A stretch of 64,000 bases of DNA from Camellia lanceoleosa (GCA_025200525.1 CM045761.1:96200182-96264181); one strand, 5' to 3'; shown: positions 12,165 through 23,634, counted from the first letter of the stretch. The notes: generated by a model not told the origin, from the sequence alone. A program made the numbers and translations.

Positions 12165-12990
12165 AATATGAAACATTTAGGAGAAGCTTATATAATTTTT
12201 GGGTATGAAATTAAAGAAAACAACCAAAGGTATTACATTAAATCAATGTGGAATCCTAGAGAAGATGTTAAAATTTTTTTTATTATTAAAATCTCAAACA
12301 TGTTTCAACTCCTTTTGATCCTAACATGAATTTAAGGGTGCACCTACATCTCAACTTAGATATTCTCAAATTATTAGATCACTTCTCTATATTGCTAATA
12401 AGACTAGATCAGATATTGCCTATGCCGTTGGGAGATTAAGTAGACACACTCATAATTCTAGTAAAGATCATTGGGTTACTGTGGAAAGAGTTTTTAAATA
12501 TTTAAGAGAAACTTTAGATTATTCACTTTGCTTTGGTGATTTTCCTAATGCGATTGAAGGTCATAGTGATGCTAATTGGATAACAGATAGCTTAGATGTT
12601 AAGTCTACTACTGGATATATATTTATGTTAGGTGGAGCAATAATATCTTGGGGTTCTCATTATCTTTAGAAGTACAAAAAAATCAAAACATATAGCTTTA
12701 GATACTACGTGTATTGAAGTTGAGTGGATTAAAAAATTACTCCTTGATATTCCGTTTGTGAAAAATCCTATACCTACTATTTCTATACATTGTGATAGTA
12801 GAGCTGTAATGGAATTTGTGAGACAATCACATACTAATAGAAAAGATGAATACGCATATGCAAGTAAGGTGCATATCTATAAGAAGTTTGGTGAATAAAA
12901 ATGTCGTATCTTTTAACTTTGTGAAATCTGAAAAGAATACCGATGATCAGTTAAAAAAAGGTTTATCTAATGTTGTAGTCTTAGATATAT
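12165..12990 (+). pseudogene. Copia A RT end and RNase H
   Basis: After the solo LTR the RT frame resumes with LGEAYIIFGYEI (the LGIEI-like box). The RNase H/connection part then gives SLLYIANKTRSDIAYAVG, EGHSDANW (first catalytic Asp), STTGYIFMLGGAIISWGS, IHCDSRAVME-like residues near 12788 and an ADQLTK-like end near 12945. Stops near 12667 and 12895 and a frameshift break it. A conserved GVGI(S)P motif near 12997 marks the pol end before the 3' UTR. Confidence 0.8.
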
Positions 12991-13478
12991 CGAGGGGGGT
13001 GGGTATAAGCCCATAGGGAGTCAACTACGGAGGTAACTCAACTTCTATGATTAGAGATCCCATGAAGGAAGTTCAATGGATAGGAACAATCTTTATAGCG
13101 TGACTCGTATTCCAGCACTCTAAATAAGGAGACTTTTTATTAAATATATTATATATGTTCTCTTGCTCATCCCTAAGATATTCGTGCTAATGTAAATGTG
13201 ATGGTTAAGGAAAAGAACTTACTCTAAATGAATCCAAAGCATGCATACTCTCGCAAGATAGACATCTATCACTTCTATCTTTGGAGGATTCACCCAAGTG
13301 AGAGAGTTATGATGCTACAACTGTGGGAATAGGGCGGTTCCCTAAAACTCTCATGAGAATCAAGATTTAACACATGGCTGCTAATAGTGCTAACCCGAGC
13401 CACATTATATATCATACGTGTGAGACATGTTGAATTATGGTAAAAGGGATTTAGTTCAAGACTTGGTTAACTAAGATT

Positions 13479-13868
13479 CACTACAAAAAATTAAGGTTTT
13501 AGAGACCAAAATTTAGAGACAAAATTATTTTTTAGGAACCAAATACTTTTGTTATGAAAAGTGGCATTATTATATTTTTAGCAACAAAAATTAAACATTA
13601 GTGATTAATTATTATCCTTTTGGGACCAAATTTTTTGTCTAAAAAAATAAACCATTTTGAGACCAAATTATTTTGTCCCTAAAAGTCTATTTATTAGTAA
13701 CATTTTCAAACTTTTGTTGCTAAAAGCCTTGTTTTGAACTTTTCTTGACACCCTTTTAGCGACTATCCTTTTGACGATAGAAATTGGTCCCTAAATGTCT
13801 TTTGTAACAAAATTTTCACTTTTAGAAACCAAAACATTTGATCTCTAAAACTCTTATTTGTTGTAGTG
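13479..13868. mobile_element. CACTA-type MITE, copy 1 (390 bp), TSD ATT
   Basis: The segment begins CACTACAAAAAATTAAGG and ends with the inverse of CACTACAACAAATAAGAG, giving imperfect terminal inverted repeats of ~28 bp. It is flanked by ATT on both sides (13476-13478 and 13869-13871), the 3-bp TSD expected for CACTA transposons. No coding sequence is present, so it depends on a transposase supplied elsewhere. Internal gagaccaaa words repeat in both orientations. A second copy lies at 51411-51785. Confidence 0.9.
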
Positions 13869-14007
13869 ATTCTTTCAGAATGAAACTGTTAACACTAAGT
13901 GAGATTCGAGTTTGAAAAACACCTACACCCATTGTATGGTTTTAGTGTTGCCCATATTATCATTATTATTTTTGTATTTATTTGATAGCGTTACATAGTT
14001 TTGAATC

Positions 14008-14018
14008 TTATGGGGGAT
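14008..14018 (+). other. Copia A polypurine tract
   Basis: The purine run tatgggggat lies directly before the TG of the 3' LTR, the normal plus-strand primer position in LTR retrotransposons. Confidence 0.7.
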
Positions 14019-14638
14019 TGTTGGAGATTTCCTATTTTAAAAGTTTCAAAACTTTATTTGTATTTATTTATTGTTTTTTATTTTATTATATTTTTATTTG
14101 CATTTATTTATTTGTTTATTTCTTTCCAAACAGTTATATTTATTTATAATTCAAAGTCTTTGAATTCAAAAGTAATGGATGTGTCTGTTCCTAAGAGACA
14201 TCAAAGAGCCTATATAAACAGGACTCTTACTTAGAAAAAAATAAAATAAAACATATTGTAATTTGCTTTCTCTCTCATTTCCTCTGTATTTTCTATATTC
14301 TATATTTCTAGGCAACCAATATAGACTTGGCAAATCTATCTGGTGCAATTGTTCATTGTGTCAGATCACTGTGAGTTTTGGGTTGTATCTTGGAGTCATT
14401 TGTGATCGTTAGAATTTGCACGGATGGAGCACATAACAACTTTAGCATAGTTTCTTCAATGTGCCTCTCACAATTACACAAGCTTTTTTTTGAACCTTCT
14501 TCTTCTTTTTCTTCTTCTGTTATGTATATATATAAATAATTTCATCAAATTTGTAAACCTATTTTCAGAATCCGTTTTAATTAATATCATCATTCTGCAA
14601 AATTAATTTAGAGAAATTATTGTTCAATTCCCATAACA
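14019..14638 (+). repeat. Copia A 3' LTR (620 bp)
   Basis: It begins TGTTGGAGATTTCC right after a polypurine tract and ends CCCATAACA. A TATA-like stretch (cctatataaaca, ~14209) is a plausible promoter. The right boundary is inferred from the TG...CA ends because the partner LTR is absent. Element B inserted ~10 bp downstream. Confidence 0.7.
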
Positions 14639-14653
14639 TCAATGTCTATAAAT

Positions 14654-15072
14654 TATGGAGAAGTGGTTTGGAAATACTCTCTGGATCTTGTAAGACGCTC
14701 TTGATCCTCAGCTAGTCACCTGAAAAGGAATGAACACTCCGGTTGGGGGTGCCAGAATTAGCACTTCGACGGATAAGTCAGTGTATACTTTCTTGGTTGC
14801 TTGTATCTCAAGTTAATCTTACTTGTTCTCACATATCTTTCTTTGGCTGATGTTCCTCTATTTATATCTTCCTTTGGGCCCCAGGGTCGGGCCCACTTTT
14901 AATCTATTGCAAGTTTATTCATTCGGCCTTTGTTCAACTGGTTTTGTGGCCGATTAGTTTATTCGGCTTTGGGATTGTCCAGGACGGAGCCGAATACAAT
15001 ATTTATCCTGATTATCTTTAGACCTATTATTTGGCTTTCTCGTATGTCCATTAACATTATCCGGTGCCCACA
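14654..15072 (-). repeat. Element B 3' LTR (419 bp)
   Basis: It is homologous over its length to 27724-28142. On the plus strand it starts TATGGAGAAG (the partner starts TGTGGAGAAG) and ends GTGCCCACA, so the outer CA of the element reads TA. It borders the polypurine tract at 15073-15087. Confidence 0.92.
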
Positions 15073-15087
15073 ATTGCCCCCCAAACA
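15073..15087 (-). other. Element B polypurine tract
   Basis: On the minus strand this reads GTTTGGGGGGCAAT immediately before the 3' LTR TG. The same position in element C (38195-38209) reads GTTTGGAGGGCAAT. This is the expected plus-strand DNA priming site. Confidence 0.75.
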
Positions 15088-15472
15088 TCCTATTAACACC
15101 AGTTAGACGGTATGTTTGGTTTCAAACGGTGTGCTTGCCTTCAAACTTGAAAAGTCAAAGAAAAAACGACGGTTAGCCTCATTCTAACGTATGTTAGTAC
15201 ACATGCTTTTTAGGCATCATTACATCTTCCCGCCTCTTCGTATTCTTCCCTCATTTAATGTGATTTGAAACTATGTTGTCCCTTCGAATGTATGTTTTTT
15301 GAATACTCAAAGCTTCTGGTCTGCCTTTCAGTATACCTCCTCTATTTCGCAACCTCTGCAACTTCCTTCCGTTTCTCATTGTCTCCTCTGCTTCTTCTAA
15401 GTTCTCTTCTCCTTCATTTCGAATCCCATTTCCTTGTTTGTTTACTTTAGCATACTCCTTAGACTGGCTAGG

Positions 15473-17615
15473 ATGGCAAAACATTTGAAAGACCTCCTTT
15501 CTGCGGATCGAATTTTTGGCTTTCGACACCATTTTTTCATCCCTGACGATGTCCATCTGTCATTCGTGGCAGACAACACCCTTGATATGGAGAGGCCTAA
15601 TGAAGGTATAATCATCTTTCCTCTCCTATCAATTACTGAGGGCGGAGTCCGTTTCCCCCTTCACCTATTTCTTAGGGCCGTCTTTCGCCATTAGGGTCGA
15701 ATCCCTTCTCAACCTAATGTAAATTTTTTCCGAATCATAATGGGGATTATAGAGTTGAACCGACGCCTTAGGATCAATCTTTGCGTACCTGCTATTCGGC
15801 ATTGTTATGCCTTGGCCAAATCTTCTGGCCGACTGGGGCACTATTTTCTCAGGGCCAAGGACACCAACCATCACTTGGTGACTACGCTTGCTAGCTCTGG
15901 CAAGTGAGTTGATGATGTCATGGTCGTTGTCCGAGGTAACTGGGAATTCAGCGAAGGTGAAGATCGCCTAGATCCTGTACTTAGACGGAAAGGAGAACCA
16001 GGTAGCCGTATAGTTCCTCATGTCTATCTACTTTATATTTACTCAGCTTTCTTTCCATGTACTTATCATTTTATTTGTGCAGGCAATGATTTGAAGAAAG
16101 TGTTGGTTTCGGCCGACGATGCTGTGCTTGTGGAGATCAAAACCGCACTCAAGTTCTTTGGCCATCCAAACCTCCAGAAGCAAGGGAGGGCGGCCCATAG
16201 ACTTCTGAGGTATGAGCCCACTTACACAACAATTTCAGCCGCGGATAACATTCCGATTCCACGGGGTGAACAGTAGCTCATGACCCTTATCTTTCCCCAC
16301 TTTAAAAGCCTTAGGTAGATTGGTTTGGAAGCTTCTGATTCGGAGCAGGCCGAAGAACTAGTAGCCGAGGAAGTAGCCGAGCAGCCGAGTCAGTCCGCTT
16401 TGGAAGCTGAAGAAGTTGATGAGGCTTTAAACTTGGCTTTTGAAGAAGCCGTCCTTAATCCATCCAACCCGCCATCCACTTCAGGTCAGGGGGACGTCTC
16501 TTTTGAAGACACTTTTACTGATTTAGGGGATCTCCCCAGCTCGTATCCTGAGAACATGGCTAGGGAATAGCTTACATAGCTAGCAAGGAAAAAAAACACT
16601 GAACGGATGGCCGCCTGGAGGAGGGCCGAGACCATCCGTTCTGATCTTGTTGTCGTGATTGAGTCTTCTCCTCTTGTTGTCGTGGAAGAAACGACTCAAA
16701 TTGAGATGGCCGAGACGGAGCTGATAGACGAACGGTTGAGTCAGGAGGCCGACCAGAGGGGGGAGAAGCGTCCCGCCGAGAGAGAAGTCGGAGCTGAAGA
16801 AAACCCAACCGATAAACGACCGCGCATAGAGGAGGCGGACTTGGTTGTGCCATTTGTTGTTGAACCAAGGTAAAAAACGTGCTGATTCCCTCTAATGCGT
16901 CGACTCTGAAAGATTCGGTTGTGGCGTTGAGCATGGCTTCTTCAATTTCCCTACCGACTGATAGGGCGACTTTTCAAGCAAGCAGTTCTTGGCAATAGCA
17001 TTAGTCTTTCGATCGGCCATTTTGGTTCTGTACTTGATCCTTATCTCCTGTTTTCTGCCTATATTTTTATTTTTATTCTAATTCCTTGTTTTGCAGACGG
17101 TGGGAAGGATAGTCGAGATCGGCCGCCGTCAACATGATGCTATTGAATAGATTGGCTTTTTGAAAGCAGAAATTGAAAGTGAGAAAAGCAAAGCCACAGA
17201 GGCCTCTCAAAGAGCTGAGATCGAGGTGGCAAAAGCGGCTGCGAAAAGTGCAAGGGCCAACGTCAAGTCTGCAAAGGCAAAAAGCTCCGACCAACTCAGG
17301 TTAGTCGCCGAAGAGAGGGCAAACGCGAGTGAAGATGCCCTCAAGTTAGCCCAGGAGGTGATTGCCAAACTGGAAGCCGATTTGGAAGAGTCGAAGAGGG
17401 CGAAGGAAGTAGCTGACTCCAAAATTTCCAAAGCGTTCCAAGCTGGGAAGGACGCCGCCTTGAACGACTACACGGAAGAGGTGCCCAAGTTTGAGAATCG
17501 GGGTTTCAAACATGGTTAGCTCAAAGCCCTTATTGTCGCTAATGTGACATTGGCCGAGCCAATTCCATACGAGCAGGTGGACGTTGAGCCGCTCGAGTTT
17601 GACCTTGAAGATTGA
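15473..17615 (+). pseudogene. Antisense spliced gene 1 of element B
   Basis: This gene runs opposite to gag-pol. It starts at ATG 15473 (MAKHLKDLLSADRI). A conserved block follows (VRFPLHLFLRAVFRH, then after a stop IPSQPNV, IRHCYALAKSSGR, VVVRGNWEFSEGEDRLDP). This block resembles the plant 'putative gypsy type transposon' family (PF04195 from memory), known from antisense ORFs of Grande/Retand-like elements. A phase-1 intron fits 16002-16082 (GT...TTTGTGCAG), joining to GNDLKKVL. A second intron is likely at ~17030-17096. The C-terminal exon is a long Ala/Glu/Lys-rich coiled coil (about 17160-17460), ending LEFDLED at 17615. Stops near 15693, 15906, 16274, 16315, 16568 and 17148 show decay. 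The function of such proteins is not established. Confidence 0.75.
16002..16082 (+). other. Predicted intron in antisense gene 1
   Basis: An 81-bp T-rich segment begins GTAGCC and ends TTTGTGCAG, between EP and GNDLKK with phase 1 on both sides. In B it could also be read through without a stop. In element C the equivalent segment has a different length (86 bp) and contains a stop, which supports splicing. Confidence 0.65.
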
Positions 17616-17911
17616 TTAGGGTGATAACTTGATTTTTGTTCAGAATCTTCCGTGTATAGTTTTTGTAGATTTTTGTTTATTTACTTAGGTTAGAAGTTAA
17701 ATGTAAGGTAATTTTCATGTGTAAAATGACTATATCTGTACTCAATTTATTAATGAAAATTTTCTTTGTTTTTCTGTTTGTTACATGCGTAATCACAGGA
17801 TGGGATTGTTGAAACAATTTAATAAGATAAACAATTTAACAAGATAGATTGGCGGGCAAATGACTGCGTGGTTTTACAAGTAGGCCAAATTAGTTAATTA
17901 AAGGACCGAGG

Positions 17912-18110
17912 TTAGCCGAATAGATCAATCAATCTGCCCTTGCCCCAGCGGATTAGTGAACGTGGCCCCTGAATATCGGCAATTCATGAATTAGCTGGGG
18001 CGGATTGCTGTTTCGGCACAAATTAATGATTCTAGGCCGAATAGATCAATCAATCTGCCCTTGCCCCAGCGGATTAGTGAATGTGGCCGCCGAATATCGG
18101 CAGTTCATGG
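17912..18110 (+). repeat. ~121-bp direct duplication in element B
   Basis: A segment starting gccgaatagatcaatcaatc and running to gaatatcggca is repeated about 121 bp downstream (first near 17914, second near 18036) with a few transitions. It lies between the two antisense genes, and no coding is apparent. Confidence 0.8.
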
Positions 18111-18479
18111 CGTAGAACTTTGAAGAGATCGCTTTGGGAGCGGTGCACCCGTGAGTAATAAAAGAGGTGGTTGCATCGTGCGCGTGGATTCCATTAGTGT
18201 GTCCAAACTCAACTCAACCTAGTGCATTGAACGAGGTTGAAATAGTGTGAATGTCAAATAGACTATGTTTCAACAGCAGAGGGGAAGACAGGACACTGGC
18301 TGAGTTGGACTCAGCTATGAATTGAGGTGGTGAACCTTCACGAACAGGAAGTAGGACGTCTGGGGAGCGCGAGAGGCGTCACTCTCCCCGTTGTCGAAGC
18401 AAGTCACCTAGGAAGGAGAAGCGGCAGCGGGGGGAATTCCCCTCATTTGCGAAGTGAGGCCAATGGGCCACCGTGCCCA

Positions 18480-19165
18480 TTGAGTTTTTCAGTCTTTATG
18501 GGGAACAGACCGATGATAGAGGCATATTCGATCATTCGAGATCCACACGTGGCAGTTGAATTTGCACGATAGATTTTTCCGCCAGAAGTTCAGCAATCGA
18601 TGGTCGGTCGACCGGATTTTGAAGTGTTTAGGGAGGGCGTTCATGGAGCGGTGAAAGGGCTATACACCACCTACGAAATCGGCATGCACCTACATGCCGC
18701 GTGACGGGAGATAGAGCAGAAAGATGAACGCATTCGAAACTGAGAAGCTCGCGCGGAGAAAGCCGAACGTGAACTAAGAACAGTCAACACTGCCGATACA
18801 TTGTCGGTAGGCCAATCTAACCCTATCGTGGAGGAAATGGTGACCCAACAGCTTATAAGCCATGCGATTGTTGATCGACAAACGGCAAACATGTTTACGA
18901 TAGAGGTTGCAAAGGCCAGGGCCTATGAATAAGGCTTCCATGACGGCCGAAAAATTGGGATACAGAAGACGAAAGAAAAACTCGCCGAGGGTCTGTCGAT
19001 GTGAGAGTTGTGGATTTAAGCATGGGGTGGATCAAGGTTCTCTAGGCCGCAGAAGCTCTCTATGCAGCAGGCGTTGATTCGGCGTCGCCATTAAATCAGG
19101 GTCGCAATTTTCCCTTCTCGGCTTTCAAAGTGGAGAAGAGTGACGACGAAGGTGGTTCCGAATAA
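18480..19165 (+). pseudogene. Second antisense gene of element B
   Basis: On the plus strand a coding-like segment begins around FSVFMGNRPMIEAY and continues through DPHVAVEFAR, VGRPDFEVFREGVHGAVKGL and an acidic/basic helical stretch (EQKDERIRN, EARAEKAERELR). It ends with FSAFKVEKSDDEGGSE and a stop at 19165. Single stops (for example 18570, 18701, 18742, 18931) and at least one frameshift interrupt it. Its layout, an N-terminal domain, then coiled coil, then a Gly/Asp tail, resembles antisense gene 1. I do not recognise a named family. It is absent from element C. A poly(A)-rich region with taatgaaa follows both antisense genes. Confidence 0.5.
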
Positions 19166-19339
19166 AACTGAACACATTGTAAATTTTTAATGCAAATTGG
19201 ATGCGGACTATGTATTTATGATCAATTTAATGAAACATATTATTTGAAATGTTTGTAAGTTATTTCAGTCAATGTTTATAAATTAAACCATGATCATCTA
19301 CCATTTTATGTCAATTGCGTTGGCGCTTATCAATCACAG

Positions 19340-22212
19340 TATTCATGAAAGGAGCTCCGAATACGGATGTTCGATCGTGCCGACCGTGTTTTCCAAGAAG
19401 CGCGCTCTGAATTCGGAGGCATTTTGCCTTGGCCAATCATGTCATTCACGAAGGGCGCTCCGAATTCAAAGGATTTTTGTGTTGGCCAATCGTATCATTC
19501 ACGAAGGGCGCTCCGAATTCGGAGGCTTTATTCGGCCCACTCATTTCATTCACGAAGGGCGCTCCAGATTCGGAGGCTTTATTCAGCCCAATCGTTTCAT
19601 TCACGAAAGGCGCTCCGAATTCGGAGGCTTTTTGTGTTGGCTAATCGTGCCATTCACGAAGGGTGCTCCAAATTCGGAGGCTTTTTGCCTTGGCCAATCA
19701 TGTCATTCACAAAGGGTGCTTCAAAGTCGGAGGCTTTTTGCCTTGGCTAATCGTGTCATTCATGAAGGGCGCTTCGCATTCAGAGGCTTTTTGTGTTGCC
19801 CAATCGTGTCATTCATGAAGGGCGCTCCGAATTCGGAGGCTTTTTGCCCTGGCCAATCGTGTCATTCACAAAGGGCGCTCCGAATTCGGAGGCTTTTTGT
19901 GTTGGCCAATCGTGTCATTCACGAAGGGCGCTCCGAATTCGGAGGCTTTTTGCCTTGGCCAATCGTGTCATTCACGAAGGATGCTCTGAATTCGGAGGCT
20001 TTTTGTGTTGGCCAATTGTGTCATTCACGAAGGGCGCTTCGAATTCGGAGGCTTTTTGCCTTGGCCAATCGTGTCATTCACAAAGGGCGCTCAAAATTTG
20101 AAGGCTTTTTGTGTTGGCCAATCGTGTCATTCACGAAGGGCGCTCCGAATTCGGAGGCTATTTGCCTTGCCCAATCGTGTCATTTAGGAAGGGTGCTTCG
20201 AATTCGGAGGCTTTTTGTGTTGGCCAATTGTGTCATTCGCGAAGGGCGCTCCGAATTCGGAGGCTTTTTGCCTTGGCCAATCGTGTCATTCACGAAGGGT
20301 GTTCTGAATTCGGAGGCTTTTTGTGTTGGCCAATCATGTTATTCAGGAAGGGCGCTCTAAATTCGGAGGCTTTATTCGGCCCAATCGTTTCATGCACGAA
20401 GGGCGCTCCAAATTCGGAGGCTTTCTATATTGGCCAATCGTGTCATTCCTGAAGAGCGCTCCGAATTCGGGGGCTTTTTGTGTTGGCCAATCGTGTCATT
20501 TACGAAGGACGCTCCGAATTCAGAGGCTTTTTTCCTTGGCTAATCGTGTCATTCACGAAGGGCGGTCCGAATTCAGAGGCCTTTTGCCTTGGCGAATCGT
20601 GTTATTCATGAAGGTCGCTATGAATGCAGAGGCTTTTTGTGTTGGCCAATCGTGTCATTCACGAAGGGTGCTCCGAATTCAGAGGCCTTTTGCTTTGGCC
20701 AATCGTGTCATTCACAAAGGGCGCTTCAAATTCGGAGGCTTTTTGTGTTGGCTAATCGTGTCATTCACGAAGGGCACTCTGAATTCGAAGGTTTTTTGCC
20801 TTGGCCAATAGTGTCATTCACGAAGGGCGCTCCAAATTTCGAGGCTTTTTGCCTTGGCCAATCGTGTCATTCACGAAGAGCGCTCCGAATTCGAAGGCTT
20901 TTTGTGTTGGCCAATCGTGTCATTCACGAAGGGCACTTCGAATTCGGAGGCTTTTTGTGTTGGCCAATCATGTCATTCACGACGGGCGCTTTAAATTTGG
21001 AAACTTTTTTCCTTAGCCAATCTTGTCATTCAGGAATGGCGCTCTGAATTCGGAGGCTTTTTGTGTTGGCCAATTGTGTCATTCAGGAAGGGCGCTCCGA
21101 ATTCAGAGGCTTTTTGTCTTGGCCAATCGTGTCATTTACGAAGGGTGCTTCGAATTCGGAGGCTTTTTGTGTTGCCCAATCGTGTCATTCATGAAGGGCG
21201 CTCCGAATTCAAAGGATTTTTGTGTTAGCCAATCGTGTCATTCACGAAGGGCGCTCTGAATTCGGAGGCTATTTGTATTGGCCAATCGTGTCTTTCCCAA
21301 AGGGCGCTCCGAATTCGGAGGCTTTATTCGGCCGAATCGTTTCATTCACGAAGGGCGCTCCGAATTCGGAGGCTTTTTGTGTTAGCCAATCGTGTCATTC
21401 ACGAAAGACGCTCCGAATTCGAAGGCTTTATTCGGCTCAATCGTGTCATTCACGAAAGACGCTCCAAATTCGGAGGCTTTATTCAGCCCAATCGTTTCAT
21501 TTATGAAGGGCGCTCCGAATTCGGAGGCTTTATTCGGCCCAATCGTTTCATTCATGAAGGGCGCTTTGAATTTAGAGGCTTTTTGCCTTGGCCAATCGTG
21601 TCATTCACGAAGGGCGTTCCGAATTCGGAGGCTTTTTGCCTTGGCCAATCGTGTCATTCATGAAGGGCGCTCTGAATTCGGAGGCTTTTTGTGTTGGCCA
21701 ATCATGTCATTCACGAAGGGCGCTCCAAATTCGGAGGCTTTTTGCCTTGGCCAATCATGTCATTCACGAAGGGCGGTCCGAATTTGGAGGCTTTTTGGGT
21801 TGGCCAATTGTGTCATTCACAAAGGGCGCTCCGAATTCGGAGGCTTTTTTCCTTGGCCAATTGTATTATTCACGAAGGGTGCTCCGAGTTCGGAGGCTTT
21901 TTGTGTTGGCCAATTATCTCATTCATGAAGGGCGCTCCGAATTCAGAGGCTTTTTGTGTTAGCCAATTGTGTCATTCACGAAGGGCACTCTGAATTCGGA
22001 GGTTTTTTGTGTTGGCCAATCGTGTCATTCACAAAGGGCGCTCCGAATTTGGAGGCTTTATTCGGCCTAATCGTGTCATTCACGAAGGGAGCTCTGAATT
22101 CGGAGGCTTTTTGTGTTGGCCAATCGTGTTATTCACGAAGGGCGCTCCAAATTTGGAGGCTTTATTCAGCCCAAATGTGTCACTCACGAAGGGTGCTCCG
22201 AATTCGGAGGCT
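19340..22212 (+). repeat. Array of ~54 units of a 53-bp repeat
   Basis: The consensus unit contains gaattcggaggctttttg, then tgttggcc or ccttggcc, then aatcgtgtcattcac and gaagggcgctcc. Units are 53 bp, with a minority of 51-bp units carrying ttattcggccc. Each unit holds the 14-bp palindrome CTCCGAATTCGGAG. 53 is not a multiple of 3, so each forward frame passes through all three phases, and long stretches stay open. The array lies between the antisense genes and the pol 3' end. Hypervariable tandem arrays at this place are known in Tat/Ogre-group elements and can seed satellites. Confidence 0.95.
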
Positions 22213-22309
22213 TTCTCAAACAATCAGAACTCACTGGAAAAGAGGACATTATATTGAAAAAATAAAGATACAAATGGTGTAAAATCAAAACAGGCTGTCA
22301 TGCCGTACA

Positions 22310-23460
22310 AGTTAATGATAAAACTTGCGCAAGTGTGTGGAATTCTATGGGCATGGCAAGCTTCTTCCATCTATGTCTTTGAGCCGATATGCCCTTGTTC
22401 CTGCGATTGAATCAACCTAATAGGGGCCGTCCCAGTTAGGACCCAATTTTTCGTCAACCGGATTCCTGGCAGCGGGAAGTACTTTCTTGAGGACCAATTC
22501 TCTTGGTGTATAACGGCGTAGCTAAACACATTGATTATATGACTTAGCGAGCTGTTGCTGGTATCGTGCCATGGATGCAAGGGCTTGGTCTCGGTGTTCT
22601 TCAATTAGAGTCAAGTCCAAGGCCAACATCATGTCCTTTTGGCCCATATCAAAAACTTTCAATTTCAAGGTTGGGAGGCCGATCTCCAAGGGGATAATTG
22701 CCTGGGTTCCGAAGCATAAAGCAAACAGCATTTCCCTAGTGGATCGCCTCGGAGTATTGCGATGAGCCCACAACACACTGGGCAACTCTTCGACCCATCT
22801 ACCTTTAGCTTTCTCTAGCCTCTTCTTGATGCCGTCCAAAATAACCTTGTTGGTGGCCTCTGCTTGACCATTGCTCTGGGGATAAGTCAGCGAGGAAAAG
22901 TAGGGCCGGATACCATAAGTGTCGCATAGTTCTCGATACACGCCACAATCAAATTGGGTACCGTTGTCAGAAACAAGTGCTCGTGGTACGCCGAATCTTG
23001 TTATGATGTTTTTCCATACAAAATGCTTTATGTCGGAATCTCGAATATGTGTTAGTGCCTCCGTTTCGACCCATTTCGTGAAATAATCCGTCGCAACAAT
23101 TAGGAATCACCTGCTGCCTGGGGCCCGTGGTAGCGGTCCAATGATATCAAGCCCCATTAAGCGAACGACCAAGGGCTAGTGATAGAATTTAACTTCTCGG
23201 TTGGCAGGTGATTCAAAGGGGAGAACTTCTAACATTGACCACATTTCTTGACATAATACTCGGCGTCAGTTCACATGGTCGGCCAATAGTACCCCTGCGA
23301 TATGGCACTGTGAGCCAGAGAACGCTCGCCCGAATGGGCACCACAGCTGCCTTTATGTATTTTAGACAAAAGTTCCTCGATTTTATCTGGGTGAACACAC
23401 TCTAAGTACGGCCTGAAGAGAGATTTTTTTGTAGAGCTTCCCCTGCGGATCTAAATAGTA
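22310..23460 (-). pseudogene. Element B integrase and Pol C-terminus
   Basis: Reading right to left, a zinc-binding HHCC part (AHSGERSLAH, then YVKKCGQC) leads to the core: a GLDI-type first Asp near 23150, SDNGTQ second Asp near 22960, and YPQSNGQAEATNK with the Glu near 22870. RKWVEELPSVLW-like and FALCFGTQAIIPLEI motifs follow. The C-terminus has WDGPY-like and LRKFY-like motifs near 22430 and 22315. Frameshifts and stops separate these pieces. The role is cDNA insertion. Confidence 0.85.
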
Positions 23461-23634
23461 TCGGAGGGCTTTGTTTCAGAGTTTGTGTGCTTCTTTCTTA
23501 TCCATCGAGAGTTGTTCTGAAGACAAGAATGCGACGATAGGGTCCATCCAACTCGGACCTGGTTTGATAATGTTGACCTGAACTGGTTCTGAAGAGACAA
23601 TGCTCGGCTCGGGGATAAACCCTACTTCAATTGT

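Larger units (their letters stand above)
4440..14638 (+). mobile_element. Ty1/copia retrotransposon A, decayed and split
   Basis: Gag, protease, integrase, RT and RNase H appear in copia order on the plus strand. A polypurine tract (~14008-14018) and a 620-bp 3' LTR (14019-14638) follow. No matching 5' LTR is present next to the LINE at 4335-4440, so the left end was lost. The element is split inside RT by a 4.7-kb solo LTR (7456-12164) and carries a CACTA MITE in its 3' UTR. Without insertions it would be about 5.1 kb. Multiple stops in every gene show it is dead. Confidence 0.85.

Noticed and set aside
19290..20360. A 356-residue open frame over the 53-bp array as a protein gene
   Set aside because: It is a by-product of a stop-free repeat unit. 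Frames in the other two phases are equally open, and no start context or domain supports translation. It is kept only as a finding.
19340..22212. CRISPR array
   Set aside because: Units are contiguous without unique spacers, lie inside a plant retrotransposon and have no cas genes.
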